The position numbers and the translations under genes were made by a program. 5,365 bases of DNA from Bacteroidales bacterium (GTDB lineage: Bacteria; Bacteroidota; Bacteroidia; Bacteroidales; UBA12077). Shown in pieces: positions 5,267 through 5,365 of the stretch. Position 1 is the first letter of the stretch. Each line of letters begins with the position of its first letter. Location: positions 1-5,365 of the forward strand of contig JASGMZ010000212.1 in assembly GCA_030156305.1 (NCBI GenBank), in the 5' to 3' direction. The notes under the pieces are model-generated. The model had not been told where the DNA came from, did not search any database, and worked only from the letters and a program-made list of their open reading frames with translations.

Positions 5267-5338
5267 GTCATTGCGAGGAGGAACGACGAAGCAATCTGTT
5301 TTAATATCAAGAGATTGCTTCATTTCATTCGCAATGAC
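5267..5338. repeat. Nested inverted-repeat element (REP/MITE-like)
   Basis: GTCATTGCGA (5267-5276) pairs with TCGCAATGAC (5329-5338), and inside it GAAGCAATCT (5288-5297) pairs with AGATTGCTTC (5312-5321) around a 14-nt loop. The unpaired interior arms differ in length (11 and 7 nt), so the element folds as a long hairpin with a bulged middle. From memory, elements starting GTCATTGCGAGG and containing GAAGCAATCT are scattered in intergenic DNA of many bacteria. It carries no gene, so any mobility would depend on an enzyme acting in trans. Confidence 0.75.
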
Positions 5339-5365
5339 GAATAAGAAATAAAAGCTCAGATTATG

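Noticed and set aside
5096..5323. 75-codon minus-strand frame at the right edge
   Set aside because: It runs through three repeat clusters, including the nested inverted repeat, so it is an accidental open frame.
1..5365. tRNA or rRNA genes
   Set aside because: No cloverleaf-like arrangement with the conserved GGTTCRANYCC arm or any rRNA core sequence was seen on reading.

Overview
The window looks like chromosomal DNA from a member of the Bacteroidota, probably an environmental Bacteroidales/Marinilabiliales-type organism. The clues are the AT-rich sequence, the near absence of Shine-Dalgarno motifs, a textbook Bacteroidetes promoter (TTTG, 19 bp, TATGTTTG), an outer-membrane barrel gene with a terminal aromatic residue, and a RAYT gene of the kind common in this phylum. 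The species cannot be named from the sequence alone.

Layout. Positions 1-558 hold no gene I can support. At 559-1125 (+) lies a small secreted outer-membrane beta-barrel protein of unknown role. Positions 1126-1348 are a convergent intergenic stretch with hairpins that may end transcription from one or both sides. From 4384 down to 1349 (-) runs a compact five-gene arsenic-resistance operon in the order arsR, rhodanese-like gene, arsC, arsM, acr3. All junctions are overlaps or gaps of at most 19 bp. Upstream of arsR, one promoter with an embedded dyad operator probably drives the whole set. Positions 4441-5365 are repeat-rich: a 15-bp-stem palindrome, three exact 11-bp tandem units, a REP-associated tyrosine transposase gene cut off at its 3' end, two clusters of short repeats and a nested inverted-repeat element at the right edge.

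How the genes work together. ArsR should repress its own promoter until As(III) binds. ArsC (thioredoxin-coupled, low-molecular-weight-phosphatase fold) reduces arsenate to arsenite. Arsenite is then either pumped out by Acr3 or methylated by ArsM. The rhodanese-like protein is the odd member: its catalytic cysteine position is an aspartate, and it ends in a Cys-x-Cys tail, so a thiol-based As(III)-handling role is possible but unproven.

Most notable observations: the -7 element fills exactly the spacer between the two operator arms; the rhodanese has lost its catalytic Cys but carries a CxC tail; and a palindromic repeat upstream of the RAYT gene recurs inside that gene in frame, with only synonymous differences across nine codons. 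The operon is a recognisable type with unusual details. I do not see a wholly unknown system.
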